A stretch of DNA of 64,000 bases from Bradysia coprophila (GCF_014529535.1 NW_023503555.1:2480001-2544000), one strand, 5' to 3'; shown: positions 1 to 10,314, counted from the first letter of the stretch. A program made the numbers and translations. Notes: generated by a model from the sequence alone, not told the origin.

Positions 1-880
1 TTACTCTGAAAAAGATTAAGTGAAATCCTTCACTTACAGGACCGGACCATATGGTCAGGCAAGACAGATTGCGCCTTTCACTCTTTGTTTTGATTAACTT
101 TCCAATATTGGCGCCTGCCTTTTTTCGGATAAGTCTTGCAATCTAGGTGTTTTAAGGTTTTTCGAGTATATCTACGGAACACTATATTTTGTAAGAGTAA
201 ATGTAATGAGCAAATGATAGGTTGCTACCAATCTACTACAAAAACGTTTTTAAATTCCGATCCATGGATCATGAGTTGAGGAACTAGGAAGGAGGTTACT
301 CGGACCTAAGTGCTGGAGAAATATAAGGTGAGAGGACCGGAATATCTGCAGATGTTAAAGTCTGACCCTGTACTTTGCACAGTTCGATCAATTTATTTGC
401 AATTTTGAGGGATTTTAGGGAGAAACTTTTAATTAAAGAAAATAGATGAAAGGGAATGTAAAATAGATTAGATGAAGGAGAGAGACAAAGAAAAGAGGAG
501 ATGCAGAGAAGACGTTGTGAAGAAAGAATTTCGAATCGATCTCGGACAGGTCCGTGTAGCCTGTGTTCTGTTATAGTCTTTCATTAAAAATATTTTTTTT
601 AACGAAAAATTAAAACAGCAAACGATATTACGTAGAACTTTTACTGCAGTAAACTTGTACCCTGCATACATCGACAGTTAAAATATCTAAATTTTAGTTT
701 CGACTTCCCTATAATACATCACTTCACGTGAATAATCATAAAACATTTTCGCTTTAACTGTTATTGGTAATGAAACTTTAAAAGTTTTTCCTAACTTCAG
801 CTCTCTCAACATTTAAGAGTTAATTTAGAAATAAATGCATGAAGGCGAATTGAAGAACTAAATTGCCCCCAGAAAATTCA
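1..880. other. Upstream flank of array unit 1, with an old repeat insertion
   Basis: No gene is seen here. Two blocks (about 1-115 and 480-745) are recognisably similar to 4626-4760 and 4760-5018 upstream of unit 2, so this flank was copied together with the gene. Between the blocks, about 115-330 resembles part of the dispersed repeat at 18,220-19,270: both carry a run reading roughly gttttaaggtttttcgag followed by a gatatct-like stretch and a later gatcc/gagttag part. The site near 735-745 (aataatcata) is the uninterrupted equivalent of the MITE insertion point at 5012-5018 in unit 2. Small open frames in this stretch show no protein-like features. Confidence 0.6.
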
Positions 881-1019
881 TTCTAACTACGCTCCTGAGC
901 TGGTTCTATAACAAAGTTTCGGAGTAGGAAATGAGACATTCAATTTTAGATACTCGATTTAAAAATGATAACCTCTGTTCCTTTCTGATTGACTTCGTGC
1001 CAAAAATATTTCATTTATA

Positions 1020-1257
1020 TTTGCTGTATTATTACTTAATCAAATGTTGATATAATGTGGTCATTAATTCGCTTTTTAAATGCAAGAAAGTGTCAAATCT
1101 GTTGATAAGAAAACTATTTGCAGCTTGCGTTCACTCACGTCAGCGAAAAATGTGTGTCAATTTCTAATCTCGCATTAAACAGCTTCTATCGTCTATATAA
1201 ACGCGTTGCAATGATAGTTTGAACGATCATTTCGAGTTGTACATTTTCCGTTCAATC
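1020..1257 (+). promoter_or_regulatory. Promoter of array gene 1 (GATA site, TATA box, short leader)
   Basis: A TATATAA box lies at 1194-1200 and the start codon at 1258. The initiator is ATCATTT, a degraded form of the TCAGTT seen in the other copies. A TGATAA site (WGATAR, GATA factor type) is at 1103-1108, and a block reading acttaatcaaatgttgat lies near 1035. These elements recur at the same spacing upstream of genes 2 and 3 and in the orphan copy at 6692-6954. GATA sites are typical of fat-body and gut promoters of secreted insect proteins; tissue use here is inferred. Confidence 0.75.
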
Positions 1258-3352
1258 ATGCAGCGGGTCAGATTAGCATTGATTATTGTTTTAAGTGAGT
1301 GTGAACTTCACACTGTGAAGTCGGTGTGCAGTTGATCCAAACTGTGTTGCAATTTTTGTAAAGAAAACCTATCTTTTAGGTGGCCTGGTAGCCGTAGAAT
1401 GTCAGTGGAAGCTAAACCAAGAGTACAATTACAAAGTTTTTACGAAGACCCTAGCCGCTTCAAAGGACGATACGTGGAATGGTGAAGTATTCCAAGCTCG
1501 TTTGACTCTTCGTCCAGAACCGGATGGAGTGTGGTTTGGAAAGTTAAGTCGACCACAGTACGCTCAAGTTCAAACGTCGAGAAGGCGTGCAGATTCGGAC
1601 TTGAACAACCTAAATTACAACGATCTTCCGATGGATCAGCCATTCAACATTGTATTGAGAAATGGGGTTGTCAGAGCGTTGCTGGTTAATCGCAAATTGA
1701 ATGAAAATCAAGTTAACCAATTAAAGTTCGTCGTGAAGGCGGTCATGAATCAACTTCAAATAGACGGAAATGCACAAAACCGAATGGACGGAGACAATGC
1801 TGCTTACAATGTGAACGAGCTAACTATGATGGGAAACTGTGAAACGGTCTATGAAATTTCTCCATTGCCACAATATTTGGCTCAATCAAGCCGCGATTTG
1901 GTACCAATGCCCAGATTACAGAGGCAAGAACAATTTATCGATGTAGTCAAGAGCAGAGATTATAGCCGATGCAACCAGCAGAACCAACAAAACCAGCAAA
2001 GAAACTCTCGTCCGAGCTCTTATGCAAATATAGTTCCAAAATTCACTGAAGTTAGCCGTATCATTCTTTCGGGTTCACTAAGTGATTACACTGTTCAATC
2101 GTCAGTTACAACAATGAAATCGCTTCAACGTTTAAATGAGCCACTCGAAACTATTGCCTATGTTAATATAACACTGGAATCAGTTGATGATAACGCCAGA
2201 TATGCTCCAATTCAGGTCGACACTCTTATGGACGTTGAAAACAACTATCCACCAAGGGCTTCCCGTAAAAATGTTGAAAATAATCTTCTTTTGATGCAGA
2301 TAAACTATCCAGGTTAGTCAATTCAATCTTTCTTAATTTCTTATTTTGTTACATGGACGAATAGATTAACCTGTCGCATATTTACAGTTTTAATATTAGT
2401 TCATTTGATCGAGGATTTTCAGATATTTATTTAAAAAATCTTTTACTTCATTTGTGTTGAACATGTTTTTTGTTATATCGGACCCCATAGTCAGACCTTG
2501 TCGTTTATTATTGATGTGTCGTTGTCGATAACAGATGACAGCCGTCTGTAACAGGTTAATAGATTGTTGTCGCATACATCAAAGAAGTGCATTAATCAAA
2601 AGATAATAAATGCGCCAAAACTTTATAGAAAATTCTGTCTTCAATGCCGGAATAGAAAGCGAAACTCGTTTGCAGCGACCGCAAAACGAAATCTATCACT
2701 TTATCTATAGATTATTTATTTTCTCTATCTGCGTCAGACTCTCAAGTCGTTCCCATCACAAAAAAAAATCATTTTAATGGACCTTACTGAGCGTTTGAAT
2801 TTGATTTTGACCAATACTCTACATTTTCACTGACTACGCTGTAATTTACATGAACATTATAAACACTACTTGTCACTTTCACCACCTTAGTCTGTTTGCT
2901 AGAGAGAGTATTGTTTTGACTTATACACGTTGACATAAAATAGGAGATTCCTTAATTTTCGTTCATTATCTGAAACTTATTCACAGATTACAATGGTGAA
3001 ATAGAGTACTCCGGTTGTTTTGAGTATCTCCCCAATACTTTCATAGTTTGTAATAGAGTGTTTGGTGGTGAGTATGAAAGTATTCCTGATGGAGCTATAG
3101 AATGTGGCTACCTTCGTCTTGGAAGGAAAGCAAAGTGTCAACGTCAATGTAAGTTCTTTAGCAAATTCACCGTTTCTTTGTGACTAAAAAATATTATTTT
3201 GAAATGTAGATCCATATTGTATGAGATCAGTCTGTCAACCGTTACTTCAAACTGATATGTGCAAGGTATTCGGTAACGATTTTCCCGTCCAGAGAGGAAC
3301 AATGGAAATTTGTACCCCAGGTTTCGTAAGTGCAAGATGTTGTCCTAATTAA
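1258..3352 (+). CDS. Secreted short vitellogenin-N-domain-like protein, array gene 1 (4 exons, 424 aa)
   Basis: Exons are 1258-1294, 1380-2312, 2987-3148 and 3210-3352. All introns are GT-AG in phase 1, and the joined length (1275 nt) is a whole number of codons ending in TAA. Residues 1-21 form a signal peptide (MQRVRLALIIVLSGLVAVEC). Residues about 22-323 resemble the N-terminal beta barrel of large lipid transfer proteins: WKLNQEYNY, LRPEPDG, PFNIVLRNGVV, NELTMMGNCETVYEI, then a second cysteine at about 210. The pair Cys166/Cys210 matches the conserved disulfide of that domain. A Q/N-rich linker follows at 210-225. The helical lipid-binding region, serine tract and C-terminal von Willebrand domain of full vitellogenins are absent. 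Exons 3-4 instead encode a module of 101 residues with ten cysteines, ending CCPN, family not recognised. The product is probably an extracellular carrier or ligand; function unknown. A polyadenylation signal AATAAA is at 3457-3462. Confidence 0.88.
2434..2544 (+). repeat. R1 dispersed repeat inside intron 2 of gene 1
   Basis: This copy begins aaaatcttttacttcatttg and ends at tcgttgtcgataacagatga, the two hallmark blocks of R1. It lies wholly inside intron 2 of array gene 1. Genes 2 and 3 have no equivalent in this intron, so it was probably inserted after the array units separated. Confidence 0.7.
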
Positions 3353-4625
3353 CATTGAAATATATGCAATGCTGATCGTGCTCATTTTAAGATAATAAGC
3401 TGCTTGAAGACAGCGACGCTTAGATTTATTTTTCTTATATTTCTCAAAGTCGATTAAATAAAAAATTATACAAAAAACATCTCATAAATTATTTGATTGT
3501 TTTGGTTTTCACACAAAATTGAAGCAGCGTTGCATCTCTTTAAAGCTGTTGGCCAAAGGAGTAATGAATTATATTTCAAACGCTTTAGATATTACAATTC
3601 TCTTGTTGTAATTCACCAAGTTTCTACATTCGTACACATTGTAAAAGCCGGTTAGGGTCAGCTAACAGTGTAACCAGTAAATCAGACACGATGTAAATTG
3701 ATGACAAAAAACACGGAAATCCATTTCCTAGTGAATGTCTGATTTCTTCCCCTACCGATTAAGATGATTCAAGCTATGCGCCTGGTAATACTTGGATATT
3801 CAATTTAGAATATTTAGTTAGACGATGAGGATCATCAACACACTTCAAGCTTTGAGCGACAGCTGCCAAATAGAGTACTGTTTTGTATGAAAAAAGTTTC
3901 CAGATTTTTTTACAGCGCCAAAATCTGTTTGATACACTTTCCCGTTTCAGTACTCTATTTGGAGTAACACTCATGCTAGAAGTGCGTTAGGATCATTGAT
4001 TTTTAACCGCTTATCCTTCAACAAAAAAATGGGCTAAAATTATTGTTATAAGACAGAGCAATAGATATTTACTACAAATATTTACTAAAACTTTTCCATC
4101 CCCTCCTACCAACCTTACTTCAAAAATATCGAATAAATTGAAAGATGGAAATTGTACGAATAAAGTGATTTTCTGCATTGTTTTGATTCCAAACGGCACT
4201 CCTGTGAAATCTATGAGAAGGCGTAAGTGAAGAAAAGGCGACAAAAGGTTCAGTAAAATTACTTAAGACGCAGATGTGATTTTCCAAGTCGACATTTATC
4301 GCCAGTCCGGATTTGTTTGCTTCTCGCCTTCTGCTTCAATCAAACTTCGGATGTGTATGAGAAGTTGGACACCTATCGTCCTTCCATTCATATAAATTGA
4401 ATGCCATGACGGCTAATTTTTGAGCAAATATACAAAAAGTGAAGATCATGTTGCCTTCTACATTTTTCTATGTTTTCGCAAAATTAAGCCATCAACGCTT
4501 CATGATAAAAAAGAATTTCTCGGCCAAAAATTTGTCAGTAAGTTATCTTTGCATAAACTGTGTTCAACTTTCTCAATGGACAAAATGTGACTGTAATTTG
4601 AGTGTAGTACACTCAGTGTACTATA
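3353..4625. other. Spacer between array units 1 and 2
   Basis: The first part (about 3353-3830) is the downstream flank of gene 1 and is homologous to the downstream flanks of genes 2 and 3: a tttgattgttttggttt block, a gcatctcttta block, and a later gattaagatgattcaagct block also found near 15,105. It lacks the TA-flanked MITE that sits in the other two copies. A MITE follows at 3836-3988. From 3997 to 4625 I see no gene; two open frames here have no protein-like features. Confidence 0.6.
3836..3988. mobile_element. Short MITE (153 bp), family CAACGCAC, with 8-bp target duplication
   Basis: The ends are inverted copies of each other (caacacacttcaag at the left, ctagaagtgcgtt at the right). 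The element is flanked by the perfect direct repeat AGGATCAT at 3828-3835 and 3989-3996. It shares internal sequence (aaatagagtactgttttgta and a matching inverted piece) with the element at 9530-9691. It has no coding capacity, so it is a non-autonomous DNA transposon; an 8-bp duplication suits the hAT group. Confidence 0.85.
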
Positions 4626-5018
4626 TTAATTGCTCTTGAAAATATCAAGTTAAATCATTTACTTATATGATGATCGATCAGGGCCTCAATGGCCCTATGG
4701 TTAAATCGGGCCAGCCCGACTGTGCCTTTCATTTTTGATTAAAATTCCTATATCGCCGGCTGAATAAAATACGTGGTGAAGAAAGAAGAGACATTCGAAA
4801 CGATCACGGGCGGGTCCGTGTAGCCCGTAACCTGTGTTCTGTTATAATTTATCGTTAAAAACAAATTTGTTTGACGAGCAATTACAATAGAAAACGTCAT
4901 TATGTAGAACTTTTACTGCAATAAACTGAACTCTGCCTGCATACACCGTCAGGTAATAAATAAATTTGAGTGACGACTTCCCTAGTACTACATCACGTCA
5001 CATGTATAATAATCATAT
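4626..5018. other. Upstream flank of array unit 2 (duplicate of 1-745)
   Basis: This stretch aligns with the start of the window minus the repeat insertion at about 115-480. Shared runs include gtagaacttttactgca (4911 and about 630) and cgacttcccta (4974 and about 700). It marks the outer end of the second duplicated unit. No gene is seen. Confidence 0.6.
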
Positions 5019-5222
5019 CACGGCAGAGTAAAAGTAAACCTGGCAGGAGCGGCTCATTATTGAAACGTCAAATGAGGGACCTAATGCACTGTATGAAAAT
5101 GAACTCAAATGAACACTGACATAAGTTGAAAAATTTAATTCGCCAAAAATATAGGGCTACTAGATTATTCAGGTCCCTAGTCAAACAAGCGCTCCTGCCT
5201 GGGTTACTTTTACTCTGCCGTG
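5019..5222. mobile_element. MITE (204 bp) with terminal inverted repeats cacggcagagtaaaagtaa
   Basis: Inverted termini of about 35 bp begin cacggcagagtaaaagtaa and end ttacttttactctgccgtg. Direct repeats ATCATAT lie at 5012-5018 and 5223-5229. The related flank of unit 1 (near 735-745) has one uninterrupted atcata, which serves as an empty site. It has no coding capacity. Confidence 0.85.
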
Positions 5223-5251
5223 ATCATATAGTATTTTACTTTACTAGTGAG

Positions 5252-6390
5252 TAAGGTTCGGAATGGGTCGTTTTGGGTCGAACCTGAACCTGAAACTCAT
5301 TGACCTGATTTTTTCAGTTCAGGTTCAGGTTGGTTTTTCACTGACCTGAACCTGACCTGAAAAAATCGGGTCGAATCCGAACCGACCTGAACGTGACCTG
5401 AAAAATTCAGTTCAAGCCCGAACCGTCCTGAACCTGACCTGATTGACCTGAAATATTTGAAATACACAATTTAGAGTTTTATTATCCACGTTACTCCTGG
5501 GAATTTAATAAAAGTCACAAGAATTTTATCTAAGTTCTTTTATTGTTTTGTAGAACTCCGTTGAATTCGCTATTCGAAAAATCTTGTTCAATGACCACAG
5601 AGCTAGATTGTATGGGCATGTTTTCCAAAAGACCAGTATGTCGGTTCCCGGTGTCGATAGTGCTTGGTCAATGTATTTTTCCGTTTCCGAGTCATTCCTT
5701 CTTTCGCCATTAAACAAGATGCAAATATCAAGAGCACAATTTCTACTAGTGTACTGAAAATATTTAGAACTGACGAGATAGGAACATTTCGGTTCACATG
5801 TAATTTTTGGCTACAAAGAAGAAGCAAAATTCCATTGTTCATATTCTAGTTGAATCAACGATTCAGGAAATGCCGTTATGGCCCAATACTTCAAAAGTGA
5901 TGAATAGTAGCATCAGTTTTTGTGATATAAGCGAAAAGGCTTTGAAAAGACATAGAATCAAACATTTCATCGCTACTATGTCTACTAAATAAAATTTTCT
6001 ATGAATCAAAAGATGATAAATATTATTACAAACAATCAAAAGCCTCAACTCATAACGACACTGTATGAAATGAAAAACTTCAAAGCATCGCTAACATTTA
6101 AATAACTTGTCATCGACTTCTCCATTCATTGAAATCAAAATCTTATTTACTTAATGGAATTCTTCATTAGCAAGAGATGTGCATGTTAAAATAAATTATA
6201 TACAATTGACAAACCTGTGGGTTTCAGTTCAGGTTTCGGGTCAACCTGATTCCATTTTTCAGGTTTCAGGTCAATTCAGGTCTTGACCTGAATCTCATAA
6301 TCAGGTTCAGGTCAATTCAGGTCTTGATCTGAATCTCACAAGCAGGTTCAGGTCAATATCAGGTCGTGACCTGACCTGTTCCGATCCTTA
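5252..6390. mobile_element. Non-autonomous hAT-like transposon (1139 bp) with perfect 8-bp target duplication
   Basis: The ends are TAAGGTTCGGAA at the left and TTCCGATCCTTA at the right, imperfect inverted repeats of 12 bp. The direct repeat CTAGTGAG is present at 5244-5251 and 6391-6398 and fits the hAT preference nTnnnnAn. Subterminal regions (about 5275-5455 and 6215-6380) are dense arrays of cctgaacctgacctg-like motifs in opposite orientation, as transposase-binding subterminal repeats usually are. The interior retains a decayed piece on the minus strand resembling the hAT C-terminal dimerisation domain. The copy at 47 kb shows the same target without the insertion. Confidence 0.88.
5526..5717 (-). 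pseudogene. Decayed hAT transposase C-terminal (dimerisation) fragment
   Basis: Read on the minus strand, this frame contains ETEKYIDQ, then GTDILVFWK, then NLALWSLNKIFRIANST. That order (acidic-x-x-Y, D-x-L-x-FW-K, hydrophobic helix, I-x-x-x-S) is the usual pattern of the hAT dimerisation region. The frame stops about 15 residues later, before the expected SER-type motif is complete, and nothing upstream continues as an intact transposase. It lies inside the element at 5252-6390, so it is likely a remnant of the element's own gene. The match was judged by eye and is modest. Confidence 0.5.
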
Positions 6391-6691
6391 CTAGTGAGGT
6401 AATGTGGCCTTTCCCTCACTAGTGAAGACCCTTTCCCTCGCTCGTAAAGTAAAACGCCATACTTTACACGTGAAATAATTTGATATCTCGTATCACGATG
6501 AGTAAAAGTACCTCGGGCTGAAGCTCTCGGATACTTTTACTCATCTGGATACGAGATATCAAATTACTTCACTGGTATAGTAATGTACTATTATTGCCTA
6601 TCCACCCGGAATATTGTTGTTACACGTACATTTCCCACCCGCGGAAAGCGGTCGTTACATGTTGGAACTTTTTCATTACATTACAAGTGAA

Positions 6692-6954
6692 GTCATCTGC
6701 TGCATTACTACTTAATCAAATGTTGACATTATGGTCATTAATTCGGCTGAGTTGTCAACACGCTTTTTAAATGCAAGGAAGTATCGAATTCGTTGATAAG
6801 AAAATTGTTTGCAACTTATATTCATTCACCACAGCGAAAAATGTGAGCCATTTCTTAATATCACGTTAAATAGCTTCTTTCGTCTATATAAGCGCGTTGG
6901 AATGATAGTTTGAACGATCAGTTGTTGTTGTAGATTTTGTACATTTTACGTTCT
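6692..6954 (+). promoter_or_regulatory. Orphan promoter: fourth copy of the array promoter with no gene
   Basis: This matches the promoters of the three array genes from the acttaatcaaatgttgac block through a TGATAA site (6794-6799), a TATATAA box (6885-6891) and a TCAGTT initiator (6918-6923). Similarity continues through acattttacgttc and stops just before the point where the other copies have ATGCAGCGG. What follows (6955 on) is unrelated to array exon 1. It may be a relic of a partial duplication or a working promoter for a non-coding transcript. Confidence 0.8.
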
Positions 6955-7600
6955 TAAATTGGCCTAAATTTCAGAATTTTTCTCGCAATTTAGACCCTTA
7001 GCATAAAAAGTTGTTTACGCATCTGTTGTGGTTCATTTTAGACTTGTCACCTCAATTCGTTCGGGCTAAAACTTGCGAAATAGCCTACAATGTACCGTCC
7101 CCTACAGATACATAAATCCACTCAAAAAGCCATGAAAAAATGACGTCTTACTGACGATCGGCCGGATGACATTTTTAATGAGAAAAGTTAAGAAAATTCT
7201 GTCCCGTGGGGAGAAAATATGTTTTTCTCTCTCGAACTGTCACTTTGTTTATGTTTTCAAAAATGGTATAGCGAGTTTTCGTTTCGTGGAGAAAAACGGT
7301 AAATGGAACCTCTTACATATGAAACGTGTTGAGTTCACCTCGAACGAAATTGTGGCCCTCGCTTCGCTTTGGTCGCAAACATCGCTATTCTTAGAATTAT
7401 CTATTTTCTACCTTCGGTAAAAAAATAATTATTTTTGAGAAGAAATAGCAACAAGTGCTTGTCCACCAGATGGTGCAAAACACATGAGTAGCTAGGATAA
7501 GCAAAGCATAATCGTTCGAAAATCCCCGAAATCTGAGAAGTCCTAATAATACATTCTTTTTTCGAAATCTTATTTCTCCGAACTTAGTACATGTCCAAAA
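6955..7600. other. Unrelated segment between orphan promoter and unit 2 promoter
   Basis: This block has no counterpart in units 1 or 3. It contains an open frame (7166-7420, plus, 84 codons) with no signal peptide, no recognised motif and no splice context, so I do not call it a gene. The segment could be an insertion that separated the orphan promoter from its gene, but I found no target duplication. Confidence 0.4.
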
Positions 7601-7619
7601 AAAAATCCTGAAAAGGCAT

Positions 7620-8018
7620 TCTAGCTATGGCCCTGAGCTGGCGCTATAACAAAGTTTCGGAGTAGCAAATGAGACTTTTAATTTTAGATCATCTATTCGA
7701 AACTGATAACCTCTGTTCATCCGTAAATTAGTTCGTGCCGAAAATATTTCATTGATATTTATGTCATCTACTGCATTACCACTTAATCAAATGTTGATTA
7801 AAATATGCCCATTAATTCAGCTGAGTCAACAACACGCTTTTTAAATGCAAGAAAGTGCCAAATCTGTTGATAAGGAAACTATTTGCAACTTACATTTCAC
7901 GTCAGCGATAAATGTGTGTCAATTTATAATCTCGTGTTAGCTTCTTTCGTCTATATAAACGCGTTGCAATGAGAGTTTGAACGATCAGTTAAAGTTGAGC
8001 ATTTTAGGTTCTATCATC
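7620..8018 (+). promoter_or_regulatory. Promoter of array gene 2
   Basis: TATATAA lies at 7953-7959, the TCAGTT initiator at 7985-7990 and TGATAA at 7868-7873, giving a leader of about 32 nt before the ATG at 8019. The sequence from about 7640 is almost identical to that upstream of gene 3 (about 11,710-12,094), much closer than either is to gene 1. This marks genes 2 and 3 as the younger duplicate pair in their 5' parts. Confidence 0.8.
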
Positions 8019-10091
8019 ATGCAGCGGGTCATATCATTGTTGATTATTGGTTTGAGTGAGTGTGAAGTCGATGTGCAGTCGATCAAGTTGTGTGTTAAAT
8101 AAGTTTTTTTTGTATTAAGTGGGCCTGGTAGCCGTAAAAGGTCAGTGGAAGCTAAACCAGGAGTACAATTACAACGTTTTTACGAAGACACTAGCTGCTT
8201 CAAAGGACGATACATGGAATGGTGAAGTATTCCAAGCTCGGTTGACCCTTCGTCCAGAACCGGATGGAGTGTGGTTCGGAATGTTAAGTCGACCACGGTA
8301 TGCTCAATTTCAAACATCGAGAAGTCACGCAGATTTGGACATGCACAACATGAATTACAACGATCTTCCAATGGATCAGCCATTCAACATTGTATTGAGA
8401 AATGGAGTTGTCAGAGCGTTGCTGATTAATCGCAAATTGAATGAAAATCAAGTAAACCAATTGAAGTTCGTCGTGAAGGCAGTCATGAATCAACTCCAAA
8501 TTGACGGAAATGCCCAAAACCGAATGGACGGAGACAATGCTGCTTACAATGTGAACGAGCTAACTATGATGGGAAACTGTGAAACGGTCTATGAAATTTC
8601 TCCATTGCCACAATATTTGTCTCGATCCAGCGATTTAGTTCCATTGCCCAGATTACAACGACAAGAACAATTTATTGATGTAGTTAAGAGCAGAGATTAT
8701 AGCAGGTGCAACCAGCGAAACCAGAGAAGAAAGTCTAATCCGAACCCTAATGCAAATACAGTTCCACCACTCACACTCACTGAAGTTAGCCGTATCATAC
8801 TTTCGGGTTCACTAAGTGATTACACTGTTCAATCGTCAGTTACAACAATAAAATCGCTTGAACGTTTAAATGGGCCGCTCGAAACTATTGCCTATGTTAA
8901 TATAACACTGGAATCAGTTGATGACAACGCAAGATATTCTCCGATTCAGGTCGACACTCTTATGGATGTTGAAAACAACTATTCACCAAGTTCTTCGCGT
9001 AAAAATGTTGAACATGATCTTCGCCTGATGGATGTACCGTATCCAGGTTAGTCAATTCAATATTTCACAGTTTCCTATTCTGATGTTGCATGAATGTTGT
9101 CTCCAATTGTGTTATGGTATGTTGTGTGCCAACGCACTCCAAGTAAGAACAGGCACAAGAATAGATTTTTTTAAGACAAATTCTTGTATTGTGCCTGTTC
9201 TTTTGTCTGTTCTTGGAGTGAGTTGAGTGTGCTAGTGGACATGTAGTTTGAAATGAAAAATGGATGCACAGGTGGGACGGACATTGGGACATTTTTTACA
9301 AAATTCAAGAGAATTTCATCAGAATTCTTTTGTTATTCGAAAAAATTCAAACTAATTTTGTACAATTCTGAATTTGCCATGTGTGTCCAAAATATAGTAC
9401 ACTGAGAACTCTCATCTTTTATAATGACAACATAGTACAGGGTTGTATACACAGGCACCTTCTTTGAAAATCTGTTCTACTGCTCGGTTATAGATGCTAT
9501 GTCAATATTTAAATTTACTCGTATAAAATCAACGCACTTCAAGCAAAAGTGCTATTAATGACAGCTGTCAAATAGAGTACTATTTTGTATGAAATTTTAT
9601 CCCCACTCTTTTTACAGTGTAAAATTTTGTATGGAGCACTGTCAAGTTTCAGTACCCCATTTAAAGTACCACTTTTGCTTGAAGTGCGTTGATAAAATAC
9701 AAAATTCGTTTATTTTCTGAAATTTATTCACAGATTTGAACGGCTATTATGAGACATCTTATTGTATTGAGTACAACCCAAATACTTACATAATTTGCAA
9801 TAGACTTTTTGGTGCTGAGTTTGAAAGTGTTCCTGAAGGAGCTATACCATGTGGTTACTTTCTTGGAAAGAAGGCATTGTGTCAACGTAGATGTATGTAT
9901 TTTTGCAAAATGATCATTCGATTTTTTTTAATTTAATTTAAATTGCAGATCCATATTGTATGCGATCAGCGTGTTATCCGTTACTTCAAACTGATATGTG
10001 CAAGGAGTACGGCAGTGAGCTACCTGTCCAAAGAGGCACAATGGAAATTTGTAGCCCAGGATTCGTAAGTGCGAGATGTTGCCCGAATTAA
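8019..10091 (+). CDS. Secreted short vitellogenin-N-domain-like protein, array gene 2 (4 exons, 421 aa)
   Basis: Exons are 8019-8055, 8120-9046, 9734-9892 and 9949-10091, with the same GT-AG phase-1 junctions as gene 1; the joined length is 1266 nt with TAA at the end. The first intron ends in an AG one base pair away from the gene 1 arrangement, so residue 13 becomes M. The signal peptide begins MQRVISLLIIGLMGLVAV. The lipid-transfer-type barrel keeps the MMGNCETVYEI and DYSRC cysteines. The Q-rich linker is shortened to RNQRRKSNPNPNANT. Exons 3-4 encode the ten-cysteine module with every cysteine kept, ending SARCCPN. Intron 2 carries a MITE (9530-9691) and another small inverted repeat (9130-9225). 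No inactivating change is seen. Confidence 0.88.
9130..9225. repeat. Small inverted repeat in intron 2 of gene 2
   Basis: The arms caacgcactccaag and cttggagtgagttg enclose a second pair of arms (gaacaggcacaagaat and attcttg..gtgcctgttc). The outer arms resemble the CAACGCAC MITE termini at 9530 and 3836, so it may be a reduced member. The flanks share gtgtgc, but the spacing is not clean. Confidence 0.5.
9530..9691. mobile_element. MITE (162 bp), family CAACGCAC, in intron 2 of gene 2
   Basis: The terminal inverted repeats match perfectly over 22 bp, beginning caacgcacttcaagcaaaag. Direct repeats ATAAAAT flank the element at 9523-9529 and 9692-9698; extending to eight bases gives one mismatch. 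Internal sequence matches the element at 3836-3988. It sits inside an intron and does not touch splice signals. Confidence 0.87.
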
Positions 10092-10314
10092 CATTGGAAA
10101 TATAACACCCAACGTTGATCGTGCCAATTGCATTTTAGATAATAAGACTCTTGAAGATAACGACGTTTCTATGGAAATTTAGATTTACTTTCATTGATTA
10201 CAACAATTTTTTATATATAAAACTACTTCACACCACTTTCTTGATTGTTTTTGTTGTCACACGAAGTAGCAACAGCCTCTCTTTATTGTTGTCGGCCCCA
10301 TGGACTATGTAGTA

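Larger units (their letters stand above)
5230..6596. repeat. Palindromic repeat, copy 1 (interrupted by a hAT-like element)
   Basis: The host sequence is 5230-5251 joined to 6391-6596. Its core is a long palindrome centred near 6520: tttgatatctcgtatcac..gatgagtaaaagta is followed by its complement tacttttactcat..atacgagatatcaaatta. An uninterrupted copy lies in the opposite orientation at 46,836-47,058, and a diverged one at about 45,455-45,600. It has no coding capacity. Transcribed RNA would fold into a long hairpin. Confidence 0.8.

Noticed and set aside
7166..7420. 84-codon frame after the orphan promoter
   Set aside because: It does not match array exon 1 or any recognised protein and lacks a splice structure, so it is not a product of the orphan promoter that I can support.
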